From the NCBI GenBank assembly GCA_020063525.1, contig JAGUUJ010000001.1:1-7542 (forward strand): DNA of 7,542 nucleotides, in the 5' to 3' direction. Of the stretch, positions 1 to 5,979 are shown one piece after another. How positions within the stretch are numbered: position 1 is the stretch's first letter; every line of letters starts with the position of its first letter. The DNA comes from Candidatus Omnitrophota bacterium (GTDB taxonomy: Bacteria > Omnitrophota > Gorgyraeia > Gygaellales > Profunditerraquicolaceae). The notes under the pieces are model-generated. The model made no database searches. It saw only the letters and a list, made by a program, of their open reading frames with translations, and had not been told where the DNA came from. The translations under genes were made by a program, and so were the position numbers.

Positions 1-267
1 TGGATAGATTTAGGCAGTTGGGAAGCAGTAGGGGAGATTGCAAAAAAGGATAAAAATGGCAACATTTTCCGAGGCAAATTTATAGATATTGGAAGCAAAA
101 ATACCTTAGTTTGGTCGGATAAACGGTTAATAACTACGCTGGGGTTAAATAATATTATTATAGTAGATACAGAAGATGCACTTTTGGTTTGCCGAAAAGA
201 TATGAGCCAGGATGTTAAAAAGGCAGTCGGACTGCTAAAACAAAAGAATTTTAAAGGGCAGGTTTGA
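1..267 (+). CDS. manC: Mannose-1-phosphate guanylyltransferase, C-terminal fragment (5' end outside window)
   Basis: This is the last 88 codons of a gene entering from the left, ending at TGA 265-267. The enzyme makes GDP-mannose from mannose-1-phosphate and GTP in the cytoplasm. Visible family signatures are the WIDLGSWEAVGEI segment at the window edge, then an N-x-F-x-G stretch, a short S-K-N beta segment, and the run IIIVDTEDALLVCRKDMSQD, which closely matches the C-terminal end of the nucleotidyltransferase domain in ManC/CpsB proteins. The protein stops shortly after QDVKKAVGLLKQKNF, so it lacks the extra cupin-type phosphomannose isomerase domain of the long bifunctional forms. The stop overlaps the TTG start of the next gene by four bases (TTGA), indicating translational coupling. 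GDP-mannose may feed mannosyl residues or GDP-deoxysugars for the polysaccharide made by the neighbours; that is inference. An archaeal/bacterial mannose-1-phosphate guanylyltransferase-like paralogue with other nucleotide specificity cannot be excluded from the tail alone. Confidence 0.85.
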   Translation, partial: WIDLGSWEAVGEIAKKDKNGNIFRGKFIDIGSKNTLVWSDKRLITTLGLNNIIIVDTEDALLVCRKDMSQDVKKAVGLLKQKNFKGQV

Positions 268-1337
268 AAAGGTTTCTTATTGTAAATCCATTCGGCATTG
301 GCGATGTATTGTTTACTACTCCTGTAATTAGGGCTATAAAAGACAGCGATCCGGATAGTATTATTGGTTATTGGTGCAATGAGCGGGTAAAAGATATTCT
401 TGAAAATAATCCCAATATATATAAGATATTTGTTTTATCCAGAGGCGACCTCAAGAAGATTTATCATAAATCAAGATGGCAAGGCATATATAAATTTATA
501 AATTTATTATGTCAGATAAGAAAAGAGAGATTTGATGCTGTGCTTGATTTTTCCTTAGACCACCGCTATAGTTTAATAGCCAAAATCATCGGGATTAAAA
601 GACGCATCGGTTTTAATTATAAAAATCGGGGAAGATTTCTTACAGATAAAATAGATTTAGATGGTTATAGTGATAAACATGTAGTGGAATATTATTTAGA
701 TTTATTGAAGCCGATTGGTATAAAACCAAAAAACTATAATTTAGAATTAATTATATCGCCAACTTGTAAAAGAAAAAGCGAGAATATCCTTGCAGAAAGC
801 GGTATCAATGATAAAGATTTAATTATCGGGATAGCTCCCGGCGCAGGTGCAAGCTGGGGCCGGGATGCTTCCCTAAAACATTGGCCTGCGGTAAGATTTG
901 GACAACTGGCAGATAGAATCATTGATGATTTTGGAGCAAAGATAATCATTTTAGGCGATGAATCAGAAAAACCCATTGCTGATATAATAATAAATAGTAT
1001 GCATAAGAAACCGGTAAACTTGGTAGGTATGACGAGCTTAGAAGAGTTAAGTGCGGTTATAAATAATTTGCATATTTTAATCACTAATGACGGAGGGCCT
1101 TTGCATATCGCAGCTGCATTGGGCAAGAAGACCGTTTCTTTCTTCGGACCGGTTGACCCAAAGGTATATGGTCCGTATCCTTGCGATGAAAAACGCCATA
1201 TTGTTTTAAGAAAGAATTTAAGCTGTAGCCCATGTTATAGCAAATTTCGTTTAAGTCCCTGCCAGAAAAACAAAGAATGCATAGAGAAAATAGACGTTGA
1301 AGAAGCCCTGGAGGCAGTAAATAGACTGTTAAAATAG
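264..1337 (+). CDS. Glycosyltransferase family 9 (ADP-heptose:LPS heptosyltransferase-like)
   Basis: A 357-residue GT-B enzyme of family GT9, which transfers L,D- or D,D-heptose from ADP-heptose to the lipid A-Kdo core on the cytoplasmic face of the inner membrane. The N-terminus NPFGIGDVLFTTPVIRAI (residues 8-25) is the acceptor-side glycine motif with the conserved Asp14. The C-terminal domain has GIAPGAGASWGRDASLKHWP (189-208), the ILGDESE segment (229-235), and the donor-binding signature NDGGPLHIAAALGKKTVSFFGP (275-296). A cysteine cluster near the end (C321, C324, C333, C339) is typical of a common GT9 subgroup and may bind metal, though its role is not settled. The start is TTG at 264, overlapping the manC stop; no ATG lies near the conserved N-terminus and the motif begins at residue 8, so TTG is the sensible choice. 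GmhB, which makes the heptose precursor, lies 3 kb downstream in the same direction and supports a heptose donor. Exact acceptor and RfaC/RfaF/RfaQ type are not decidable here. Confidence 0.88.
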   Translation: MKRFLIVNPFGIGDVLFTTPVIRAIKDSDPDSIIGYWCNERVKDILENNPNIYKIFVLSRGDLKKIYHKSRWQGIYKFINLLCQIRKERFDAVLDFSLDHRYSLIAKIIGIKRRIGFNYKNRGRFLTDKIDLDGYSDKHVVEYYLDLLKPIGIKPKNYNLELIISPTCKRKSENILAESGINDKDLIIGIAPGAGASWGRDASLKHWPAVRFGQLADRIIDDFGAKIIILGDESEKPIADIIINSMHKKPVNLVGMTSLEELSAVINNLHILITNDGGPLHIAAALGKKTVSFFGPVDPKVYGPYPCDEKRHIVLRKNLSCSPCYSKFRLSPCQKNKECIEKIDVEEALEAVNRLLK

Positions 1338-1339
1338 AA

Positions 1340-1347
1340 GGAAGGAG
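1340..1347 (+). promoter_or_regulatory. Strong Shine-Dalgarno of the sugar aminotransferase gene
   Basis: GGAAGGAG lies nine bases before the ATG at 1357, in the 19-bp gap after the GT9 stop; the spacer is a T-rich run. It fixes the start of the aminotransferase, whose family-typical N-terminus (IPILDLKKQ) begins immediately after. Confidence 0.75.
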
Positions 1348-1356
1348 TATTTTTTT

Positions 1357-2469
1357 ATGATACCCATATTAGACTTGAAGAAACAAATAGCGCCCATGCG
1401 GGTAGAAATAGACGCCGCTATAAAAAAAGTAATTGATACTGCAAATTTTATTTTTGGTAAAGAAATCTATGCTTTTGAAATTGAAGTTGCAAGATACACT
1501 AACGCCAAGTATGCGGTTGGGGTGTCTAATGGGACAGACGCCATAAAATTAGCCTTGGTAGCTTTAGGTATTAAACCCGGCGATGGGGTTATATGCCCAG
1601 CTTTTACTTATTATGCCACTGCGGGAGCAATTGCATGTACCGGAGCAATACCAATTTTTGCCGATATAGACCCTGATACATATAACATCTCGATTTTAAG
1701 CGTGGAAAATGTTCTAAAATATAAGAAAAAACTTAAAATTAAGGCAATTGTCCCTGTCCATCTTTATGGCCAGTGTGCCGATATGGATAGTATATTAAAG
1801 ATAGCCAGGCAAAATAAATTAAAAGTTGTTGAGGATACTGCGCAAGCATTCGGGGCAGAATACAAAGGGAGGTATGCAGGAACAATAGGAGATTGCGGCG
1901 CAGTGAGTTTCTTCCCCGGAAAAAACCTGGGTGCGTTTGGAGATGCGGGTATGGTTTTGACTAATAGTAAAATTATAGATGAAAAGCTGAGGATTTTAAG
2001 AAATCAGGGTAACAAAAAGAAATACGATCATTTGGTAATAGGATATAACAACCGTTTAGACACTATCCAGGCTGTGGTGCTTAATGTGAAGCTGAAATAT
2101 CTTGATTCCTGGAATAAGAAAAGACAGGGAAATGCCGAATATTTTAACGAGCAATTTAAAGGTTTAAGAATCAAGACGCCAATTGTGGGAAAATATAACA
2201 TACACATTTACCATCAGTATGTATTGCGTTTAAATACATCGAGTAAAAAATTAATCGAGCACCTGCGAAATAAAGGTATAGATTCGCGCATTTATTATCC
2301 CGTCCCATTGCATCTCCAAAAATGCTTTAAATATCTAAATTACAGGAAAGGCGATTTTCCCGAATCTGAAAAGGCAGCTGTTCAGACATTAGCAATACCT
2401 GTATACCCGGATTTAACCGGTCAAGAATTGGACTACATTGTCAGTTCAATCAGGGAACTTTTGCAATGA
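1357..2469 (+). CDS. DegT/DnrJ/EryC1/StrS family PLP-dependent nucleotide-sugar aminotransferase
   Basis: A 370-residue fold-type I aminotransferase, full family length. It would transfer an amino group, usually from glutamate, to a keto-sugar nucleotide in the cytoplasm. Visible hallmarks: N-terminal PILDLKKQ (2-9); SNGTDAIKLAL (57-67) for phosphate binding; PAFTYYATAGAI (81-92); PVHLYGQCADMD (133-144); VEDTAQAFGAEYKG (158-171) with Asp160 expected to pair with the PLP ring nitrogen; SFFPGKNLGAFGDAGM (184-199), where Lys189 is the expected Schiff-base lysine; and NNRLDTIQA, followed by a C-terminal YYPVPLHLQKCF stretch. The DLKKQ start and VPVHLYGQCADMD resemble 3-keto-sugar aminotransferases such as WbpE, FdtB and QdtB more than 4-aminotransferases such as PseC; this is from memory of those sequences. 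The product is probably an amino(di)deoxy sugar for LPS or O-antigen. The matching 3-keto-forming oxidase or isomerase is not in this window, so the substrate is open. Confidence 0.9.
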   Translation: MIPILDLKKQIAPMRVEIDAAIKKVIDTANFIFGKEIYAFEIEVARYTNAKYAVGVSNGTDAIKLALVALGIKPGDGVICPAFTYYATAGAIACTGAIPIFADIDPDTYNISILSVENVLKYKKKLKIKAIVPVHLYGQCADMDSILKIARQNKLKVVEDTAQAFGAEYKGRYAGTIGDCGAVSFFPGKNLGAFGDAGMVLTNSKIIDEKLRILRNQGNKKKYDHLVIGYNNRLDTIQAVVLNVKLKYLDSWNKKRQGNAEYFNEQFKGLRIKTPIVGKYNIHIYHQYVLRLNTSSKKLIEHLRNKGIDSRIYYPVPLHLQKCFKYLNYRKGDFPESEKAAVQTLAIPVYPDLTGQELDYIVSSIRELLQ

Positions 2470-2528
2470 TTAACCCCGCCCTTCATAAAAGGGTGGGGAA
2501 CAATATAGGGAAGGAAGGGCGGGGTGAA
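2470..2528. repeat. 59-bp palindromic element with 15-bp terminal inverted repeats, spanning the GT2 start
   Basis: The 54-bp gap between the aminotransferase and GT2 genes is nearly all structured. The left arm TTAACCCCGCCCTTC (2470-2484) matches the reverse complement of the right arm GAAGGGCGGGGTGAA (2514-2528) at 14 of 15 positions. An internal second right-like arm, AAGGGTGGGG (2489-2498), can instead pair with CCCCGCCCTT (2474-2483) over ten pairs with one G-U, leaving a five-base CATAA loop. The right arm contains part of the purine-rich ribosome-binding region and the GTG start. No T-run follows either hairpin, so it is not an intrinsic terminator. It is GC-rich against an AT-rich background and looks like a short dispersed repeat (MITE- or REP-like); copy number cannot be judged from this window. 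Confidence 0.7.
2510..2519 (+). promoter_or_regulatory. Purine-rich ribosome-binding region for the GT2 gene, inside the palindrome
   Basis: GAAGGAAGGG lies just before the GTG start at 2524. An in-frame TAG at 2506-2508 closes the frame upstream, and the next in-frame ATG would remove the catalytic N-terminus, so GTG at 2524 is effectively the only possible start. The 3' half of this site (from 2515) is in the right arm of the inverted repeat and would be occluded if the arm pairs with 2474-2483. Confidence 0.55.
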
Positions 2529-3276
2529 CTTATCCGTAGTTGTATTAACTAAAAATGAAGAAAAAAATATCCAGAGGTGCCTTGAATCGGTTGCGGGGTG
2601 GGCAGGCGAAATAGTGGTAGTAGATGATGAGAGCACCGATAGGACAGTTGATATCGTAAGCAGATACACCGACAGGATAATAATCAGAAAGATGGCTCTC
2701 GAAGGCAGGCACAGAAATTTTGCCTATGCCCAGGCCAAAAATTTATGGGTTTTAAGCCTGGATGCTGATGAGGTAGTTACTGAAGCTCTTAAAGCAGAAA
2801 TTAAGGATGTACTGAGCAAACATACACAATACAACGGTTTCACTATACCCAGGAGAAACTTTATCGGTGATTACTGGGTGAGATACGGCGGTTGGTATCC
2901 CAGCCCGCAATTAAAGCTTTTCAGGAAGGACAAATTCCTTTATGAAGAAGTTGGCGTGCATCCCCGTGCATTTATGGATGAGCCCTGCGGGCATTTAAAA
3001 TCGGATATAATACATTATTCTTATAGAAATTTAGAAGATTTTTTAGCCAAGTTGAATAATCAGACCACACGCGAAGCTCAAAAATGGTTTAATCAGAATA
3101 AACCCATGCATTTAGGCAAGTTTATCTACCGCAGCATTGACAGGTTCATTAGGACATATATAGGTAGAGGAGGCTACAAAGACGGTTTTACAGGATTTGC
3201 GGTGGCTTTTTATGCCAGTTTATATCAGTTTATTAGCTATTTGAAATATCGTGAGTTGGCCTTTAGAAAGGAGTAA
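2524..3276 (+). CDS. Glycosyltransferase family 2, WaaE/KdtX-like (LPS core biosynthesis)
   Basis: A 250-residue GT-A enzyme that should transfer a sugar from a nucleotide donor to an LPS core or related acceptor at the cytoplasmic membrane. The N-terminus SVVVLTKNEEKNIQRCLES (4-22) and VVVDDESTDRT (31-41) are the GT2 nucleotide-binding strands, and LDADE (79-83) is the metal-binding DxD motif. Beyond this, the GGWYPSPQLKLFRK stretch (122-135), VGVHPRAFMD (143-152), the HYSYRNLEDFLAKLNNQTT segment (164-182) and the C-terminal GGYKDGFTGFAVAFYASLYQ (216-235) match the WaaE/KdtX subgroup, where Klebsiella WaaE is a glucosyltransferase acting on heptose I. The aromatic-rich C-terminal helix could associate with the membrane. 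Start is GTG, since no ATG precedes the catalytic motifs. It sits three bases before the epimerase gene. Sugar and acceptor are inferred only from family and neighbourhood. Confidence 0.85.
   Translation: MNLSVVVLTKNEEKNIQRCLESVAGWAGEIVVVDDESTDRTVDIVSRYTDRIIIRKMALEGRHRNFAYAQAKNLWVLSLDADEVVTEALKAEIKDVLSKHTQYNGFTIPRRNFIGDYWVRYGGWYPSPQLKLFRKDKFLYEEVGVHPRAFMDEPCGHLKSDIIHYSYRNLEDFLAKLNNQTTREAQKWFNQNKPMHLGKFIYRSIDRFIRTYIGRGGYKDGFTGFAVAFYASLYQFISYLKYRELAFRKE
3267..3273 (+). promoter_or_regulatory. Shine-Dalgarno of the epimerase gene, embedded in the 3' end of the GT2 gene
   Basis: AAAGGAG sits six bases before the ATG at 3280 and immediately before the GT2 stop codon TAA (3274-3276). Ribosomes finishing GT2 therefore terminate on top of the next initiation site, a typical coupled arrangement. 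Confidence 0.7.
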
Positions 3277-3279
3277 AAA

Positions 3280-4326
3280 ATGAGGATACTCGTTACCGGC
3301 GGTGCTGGGCTCGTAGGTAGTCATTGCGCTGAATTTTTTGCATTGGATAACTCAAAAAATAAAGTTATTGTTTTGGATAATCTGATGCGTTCGCAGATTT
3401 TTGGTTATGACAGGGCATCCGTAGAATACAATTGGAATTATTTAAAGAAATTTAAGAATATCGAGCGGATTAAAGGCGATGTGCGAAATGACAGGGATAT
3501 AACTCGCGCAATCGGCAAGGGAGTGGATATATTAATTCATACTGCCGGACAGCCAGGCGTCCCTTCGAGTGTTAGAATGCCAAAAGAAGATTTTAGTATC
3601 AACGCTTTTGGAACGCTCAATGTCTTAGAGGCCGCGCGGAAGAAATCAAAGGATACGGTTATTGTTTATTGCTCAACAAATAAGATTTACGGAGAAAATG
3701 TGGATAAAATCCCCCTGGAAGAGAAGGAAAAGCGTTATCTATTTAAGGATACCCGGGGCGTGTCAGAGGAGATGTGTACAGATTTAACCGGTCACACTCC
3801 TTACGGCGTTTCTAAATTAGTAGGGGATTTATATGTCCAGGAATACAGTTATATATATAAGATGAAGACCGCAGTGTTTCGCATGTCGTGTACGTACGGT
3901 ACGCGCCAGTTTGGTTTTGAGGACCAGGGCTGGGTTGCCTGGTTTATTATCGCTACGCTTTTTAATCGGCCGATTACGATTTACGGTAATGGTAAGCAGG
4001 TGCGCGATATGCTTTATGTTGATGATTTAGTAGATGCATTTAACTCATTTTTAAACAGCAATTTAGAAAGAGGGCTCTTTAATATCGGCGGTGGCCCGAA
4101 TAATACCATTTCTCTTCTAGAATTTTTGGACGAATTAGAGAAATTAGCAGGAAAAAAGCCAAAGGTAAAATTTGCAGATTGGCGACCTTCTGACCAGAAG
4201 GTCTATATTTCAGATACATCAAAATTAGAAAAAACCCTGAACTGGCAAGCTAAAACTTCCGTTAAGGAAGGTATAAAGAAATTATTTGATTGGGTCAAGA
4301 GCAATGAAAGTTATTTTTCTGGATAG
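3280..4326 (+). CDS. NAD-dependent epimerase/dehydratase, CDP-paratose 2-epimerase (tyvelose epimerase)-like
   Basis: A 348-residue extended short-chain dehydrogenase/reductase. The Rossmann motif is TGGAGLVGSH (6-15), Asp33 in VLDNL binds the adenosine ribose, and the catalytic set is Ser132/Thr133 in CSTNKIYG plus Tyr175 and Lys179 in TPYGVSK. The region FRMSCTYGTRQFGFEDQGWV (200-219), followed by ITIYGNGKQVRDMLYVDDLV (232-251), closely recalls CDP-paratose 2-epimerase (RfbE/tyvelose epimerase), including the unusual EDQGWVA insertion; this is from memory of the family. That enzyme converts CDP-paratose to CDP-tyvelose at C2 through an NAD-bound keto intermediate. Genes for CDP-glucose synthesis and reduction (rfbF, rfbG, rfbS types) are absent here, so a relative acting on another NDP-sugar is a real alternative. 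It sits between a GT2 gene and gmhB in the same operon, overlapping gmhB by 23 bases, consistent with sugar supply for LPS. Confidence 0.82.
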   Translation: MRILVTGGAGLVGSHCAEFFALDNSKNKVIVLDNLMRSQIFGYDRASVEYNWNYLKKFKNIERIKGDVRNDRDITRAIGKGVDILIHTAGQPGVPSSVRMPKEDFSINAFGTLNVLEAARKKSKDTVIVYCSTNKIYGENVDKIPLEEKEKRYLFKDTRGVSEEMCTDLTGHTPYGVSKLVGDLYVQEYSYIYKMKTAVFRMSCTYGTRQFGFEDQGWVAWFIIATLFNRPITIYGNGKQVRDMLYVDDLVDAFNSFLNSNLERGLFNIGGGPNNTISLLEFLDELEKLAGKKPKVKFADWRPSDQKVYISDTSKLEKTLNWQAKTSVKEGIKKLFDWVKSNESYFSG

Positions 4327-4864
4327 AGACGGAGTAATAAATAGATATCCCGGTGATTCGGATTATGTAAAATCCTGGGGCGAATTCAAATTCTTGCCAA
4401 AAGTAAAATCCAGCCTGAAGAGACTAAATAATAGAGGTTTTAAGATTTTTATCGTTTCTAACCAAGCCGGTGTTTCCAAGGGTATCTACACACAGGAAAC
4501 CCTTGATTTAATTAGTCAAAATATGCTCAAAGAATTAAATGACGCCAAAATTGATATTGCAGGAGTCTATTATTGCATCCACCGCGAGGCAGACAACTGT
4601 TCTTGCAGAAAACCAAAAACCGGCCTCATTGATAGGGCAGTTGCCAAACTTAAAGAAGAAGGCTTAGAACCGGAATTGAATCAGAGCTATTTTATCGGAG
4701 ACACAATAAGAGATATAGAAACCGGAAGAGCAGCAGGCCTGAAGACCATCCTTGTTTTTTCTGGAAAAGAGAAACCGAATAATAAAGATAAATGGACTAT
4801 CCTTCCCGATTATACTGCTAATGATTTAGCCGGCGCAGTTGATTTGATCCTTGAGCTTTTATAA
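4304..4864 (+). CDS. gmhB: D-glycero-D-manno-heptose 1,7-bisphosphate 7-phosphatase (HAD family)
   Basis: A 186-residue HAD phosphatase that removes the 7-phosphate of heptose-1,7-bisphosphate, an intermediate on the way to ADP-heptose. Motif I is FLDRDGVIN with Asp7 as nucleophile and Asp9 as acid/base. Motif II is the serine of IVSNQAGVSKG (Ser52). The RKP run supplies the motif III lysine (Lys103). Motif IV is FIGDTIRDIETGRAAG with Asp133 and Asp137. The zinc-binding cysteine/histidine set of GmhB is visible as C91-x-H93 and C99-x-C101, with a shorter intervening loop than in E. coli GmhB. I chose the ATG at 4304 because the family starts right at MKVIFLDRDG; an upstream in-frame TTG (4286) would only add six residues. 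It overlaps the epimerase gene by 23 bases and the next ATG by one. The related HisB N-terminal histidinol phosphatase is the main alternative, but the sugar neighbourhood and GT9 gene favour GmhB. Anomer preference cannot be read. Confidence 0.88.
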   Translation: MKVIFLDRDGVINRYPGDSDYVKSWGEFKFLPKVKSSLKRLNNRGFKIFIVSNQAGVSKGIYTQETLDLISQNMLKELNDAKIDIAGVYYCIHREADNCSCRKPKTGLIDRAVAKLKEEGLEPELNQSYFIGDTIRDIETGRAAGLKTILVFSGKEKPNNKDKWTILPDYTANDLAGAVDLILELL

Positions 4865-5979
4865 TGAAAATAATCATTGCTTACGCCTCTTGCGGCACAG
4901 GACACCGTCGGGCAGCAGAGGCAATTTATAATTATTTTAAGGAAAATTGCCATTCCTGTGATTTAGAAATAATAGATGCTTTACAAAAAACTAATTTTAT
5001 TTTTAAGAAGCTTTATAGTTACGGGTACCCTTTTTTAGTAAATCATGCCCTCTGGTTATGGCATTTTGCTTTTTGGCTAACCTCTATTAAAGCTTTTAGA
5101 CCATTCACTAAGATTTTAATTTATATTGTAAATCGGCTCAATGCAAAGAATCTGTCTGGTTTTTTAATTCAAGAGAAGCCCGATTGTATTATCTCAACCC
5201 ACTTTTTTCCTTCCGAGATTGCAACATACCTTAAAAGAATTAAGAATCTTAATTCTAAAGTCGTGAATGTAATTACAGATTTTGGTATCCACCCCTTTTG
5301 GATTTTAGGCGGTACTGATATGTATATTGTAGCTTCTGATGTTAGCAAAGAGCAACTAATCCTTGAAGGAGTCCAAGGGAATAGCATAAAAGATTTTGGC
5401 ATACCCATAGATTCAAAATTCTTAAAGAGATATGAAAAAAATATTTTGTGCAAAAAATTTGAGATCAAGCCAGATAAGTTTACGCTCTTAATTACTACCG
5501 GTTCTTTCGGCATAGGCCGGATTGAAGAGATTGTGGATTCGTTATATAAGGAAGTTCAAATTCTGGTTGTGTGCGCTCATAATAAAATATTATATACAAG
5601 ATTAAAGAAGAGAAACTACCCAAACGTGAGGGTCTTCGGATTTATCGATAATATGCAAGAGTTAATGGCTGTTTCAGATATCATTATTACCAAGCCCGGA
5701 GGCCTGACTATCGCTGAAAGTTTAGCTATGGACCTGTTACCAATTTTTATCACCGCTATTCCCGGACAGGAAACAGAGAATGCGAAAATTTTGACCAAAA
5801 AATCAATAGGTATAAATATAAAAGATGCTGCTTCGCTCAAAGATATAGTCTTAGATTTTAGAGACCATCCCGATAAATTAAAGAATATGAAAGAAAAAAT
5901 CAATGAACTAAAAAGGCCGTTTGCCGTAAAGGAGCTATGCAATGTTATATGCCAAGGTAGTATTAGGGCTACCTGTTGA
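4864..5979 (+). CDS. MGDG synthase/MurG-like glycosyltransferase (GT28-type, probable glycolipid synthase)
   Basis: A 371-residue GT-B enzyme. The N-terminal half is of the MGDG-synthase type: IIIAYASCGTGHRRAAEAIY (3-22) with the glycine-rich GTGH loop, a hydrophobic aromatic stretch (about 56-90: HALWLWHFAFWL and onwards) expected at the membrane surface, and PDCIISTHFFPSEIA (106-120), then NVITDFGIHPFW (135-146). The C-terminal half holds the nucleotide-sugar site: LITTGSFGIGRIEEI (209-223), VFGFIDNMQELMAVSDIIIT (257-276), and KPGGLTIAESLAMDLLPIFI (277-296), followed by PGQETENA. Relatives include plant MGDG synthase and Bacillus UgtP, which add galactose or glucose to diacylglycerol using UDP-sugars, and MurG. 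It starts one base inside the gmhB stop (TAATG) and its 3' end overlaps the PriA gene by 38 bases. The donor and lipid acceptor are not decidable. A role in membrane glycolipid synthesis is the best guess. Confidence 0.82.
   Translation: MKIIIAYASCGTGHRRAAEAIYNYFKENCHSCDLEIIDALQKTNFIFKKLYSYGYPFLVNHALWLWHFAFWLTSIKAFRPFTKILIYIVNRLNAKNLSGFLIQEKPDCIISTHFFPSEIATYLKRIKNLNSKVVNVITDFGIHPFWILGGTDMYIVASDVSKEQLILEGVQGNSIKDFGIPIDSKFLKRYEKNILCKKFEIKPDKFTLLITTGSFGIGRIEEIVDSLYKEVQILVVCAHNKILYTRLKKRNYPNVRVFGFIDNMQELMAVSDIIITKPGGLTIAESLAMDLLPIFITAIPGQETENAKILTKKSIGINIKDAASLKDIVLDFRDHPDKLKNMKEKINELKRPFAVKELCNVICQGSIRATC
5928..5934 (+). promoter_or_regulatory. Shine-Dalgarno of the PriA-like gene inside the preceding CDS
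   Basis: AAAGGAG lies seven bases before the ATG at 5942, within the coding region of the glycosyltransferase. It is a near-consensus site, which settles the start: the encoded MLYAKVVLGLPVEGPFDYSV matches the usual PriA N-terminus, and a nearby ATG at 5937 is in a different frame. Confidence 0.75.

Noticed and set aside
734..1126. Minus-strand open frame opposite the GT9 gene
   Set aside because: It lies wholly inside a well-supported GT9 gene, has no family-like motif, and reads as a low-complexity hydrophobic shadow.
2474..2498. Intrinsic terminator between the aminotransferase and GT2 genes
   Set aside because: The hairpin is strong but is followed by AACAATATAGGG rather than a T-run, so it lacks the terminator tail.
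2433..2669. Minus-strand open frame across the palindromic gap
   Set aside because: It covers the ends of two confident plus-strand genes and the inverted repeat, and its protein is serine/threonine-rich without recognisable features.
4286..4303. Upstream TTG start for gmhB
   Set aside because: It adds only six residues before the family's usual MKVIFLDRDG start and has no better ribosome-binding site; the ATG at 4304 is preferred.
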